Positions 5,627 to 5,634 of a stretch of DNA of 5,634 nucleotides are shown piece after piece (within the stretch, counting starts at the first letter, position 1; each line of letters begins with the position of its first letter). This stretch comes from Chloroflexota bacterium (GTDB lineage: Bacteria > Chloroflexota > Ktedonobacteria > Ktedonobacterales > Ktedonobacteraceae): assembly GCA_005881995.1 (NCBI GenBank), contig VBHV01000269.1, positions 6,319 through 11,952 of the forward strand, read 5' to 3'. Under the pieces are notes generated by a model. That model did no database searches. It was not told the DNA's origin and worked only from the letters and a program-made list of their open reading frames with translations. Made by a program: the position numbers and the translations under genes.

Positions 5627-5634
5627 ATGAGATG

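Noticed and set aside
5268..5630. Plus-strand frame of 120 codons across the repeats
   Set aside because: It is antisense to the CcmD-like gene and then a repeat translation (KHKAPASPLQ repeated), with no ribosome binding site.

Overview
The window looks like a piece of a mid-GC bacterial chromosome, most plausibly from Chloroflexota and perhaps Ktedonobacteria. That placement is an inference. It rests on the style of the Lon protein, on a CcmD/DUF3054 pair, and on short GC-rich hairpin repeats ending in CCCTACA that I recall from that phylum; no marker gene settles it. I see no rRNA, tRNA, CRISPR array or intact mobile element.

Layout, left to right. At 2-630 lie the 3' end of a membrane protein gene and a second small membrane protein gene, both on the plus strand. 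At 631-1084 is a gap with no convincing gene and, at best, a decayed transposase scrap. At 1085-1291 is a 68-residue zinc-ribbon protein, closed by a very clear intrinsic terminator (1317-1362). At 1457-4761 is a proteostasis pair on the plus strand: an Hsp20-type small heat-shock protein followed 45 bases later by lon. On the minus strand, 4762-5399 holds a short operon of a CcmD-like protein and a DUF3054 membrane protein. It converges on lon with no intergenic base. At 5430-5626, upstream of that operon, are three near-identical tandem repeat units.

The sHsp and Lon would work together: the sHsp holds unfolding proteins and the ATP-dependent protease destroys those that cannot be rescued. 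Here, however, lon does not read through. About 49 bases inside the peptidase domain appear to be missing, leaving a 779-codon frame with the ATPase and an overlapping 166-codon frame with the catalytic Ser/Lys dyad. This is a pseudogene, a split gene or a sequence/assembly error; the sequence alone does not decide.

The most unusual content is repeat-derived. The first ~123 codons of lon are not Lon-like and are built from hairpin repeats ending in CTACA that stay in frame. The tandem units before ccmD share the same design (perfect inverted repeat, then CCCTAC). I found no evidence for a wholly new multi-gene system.
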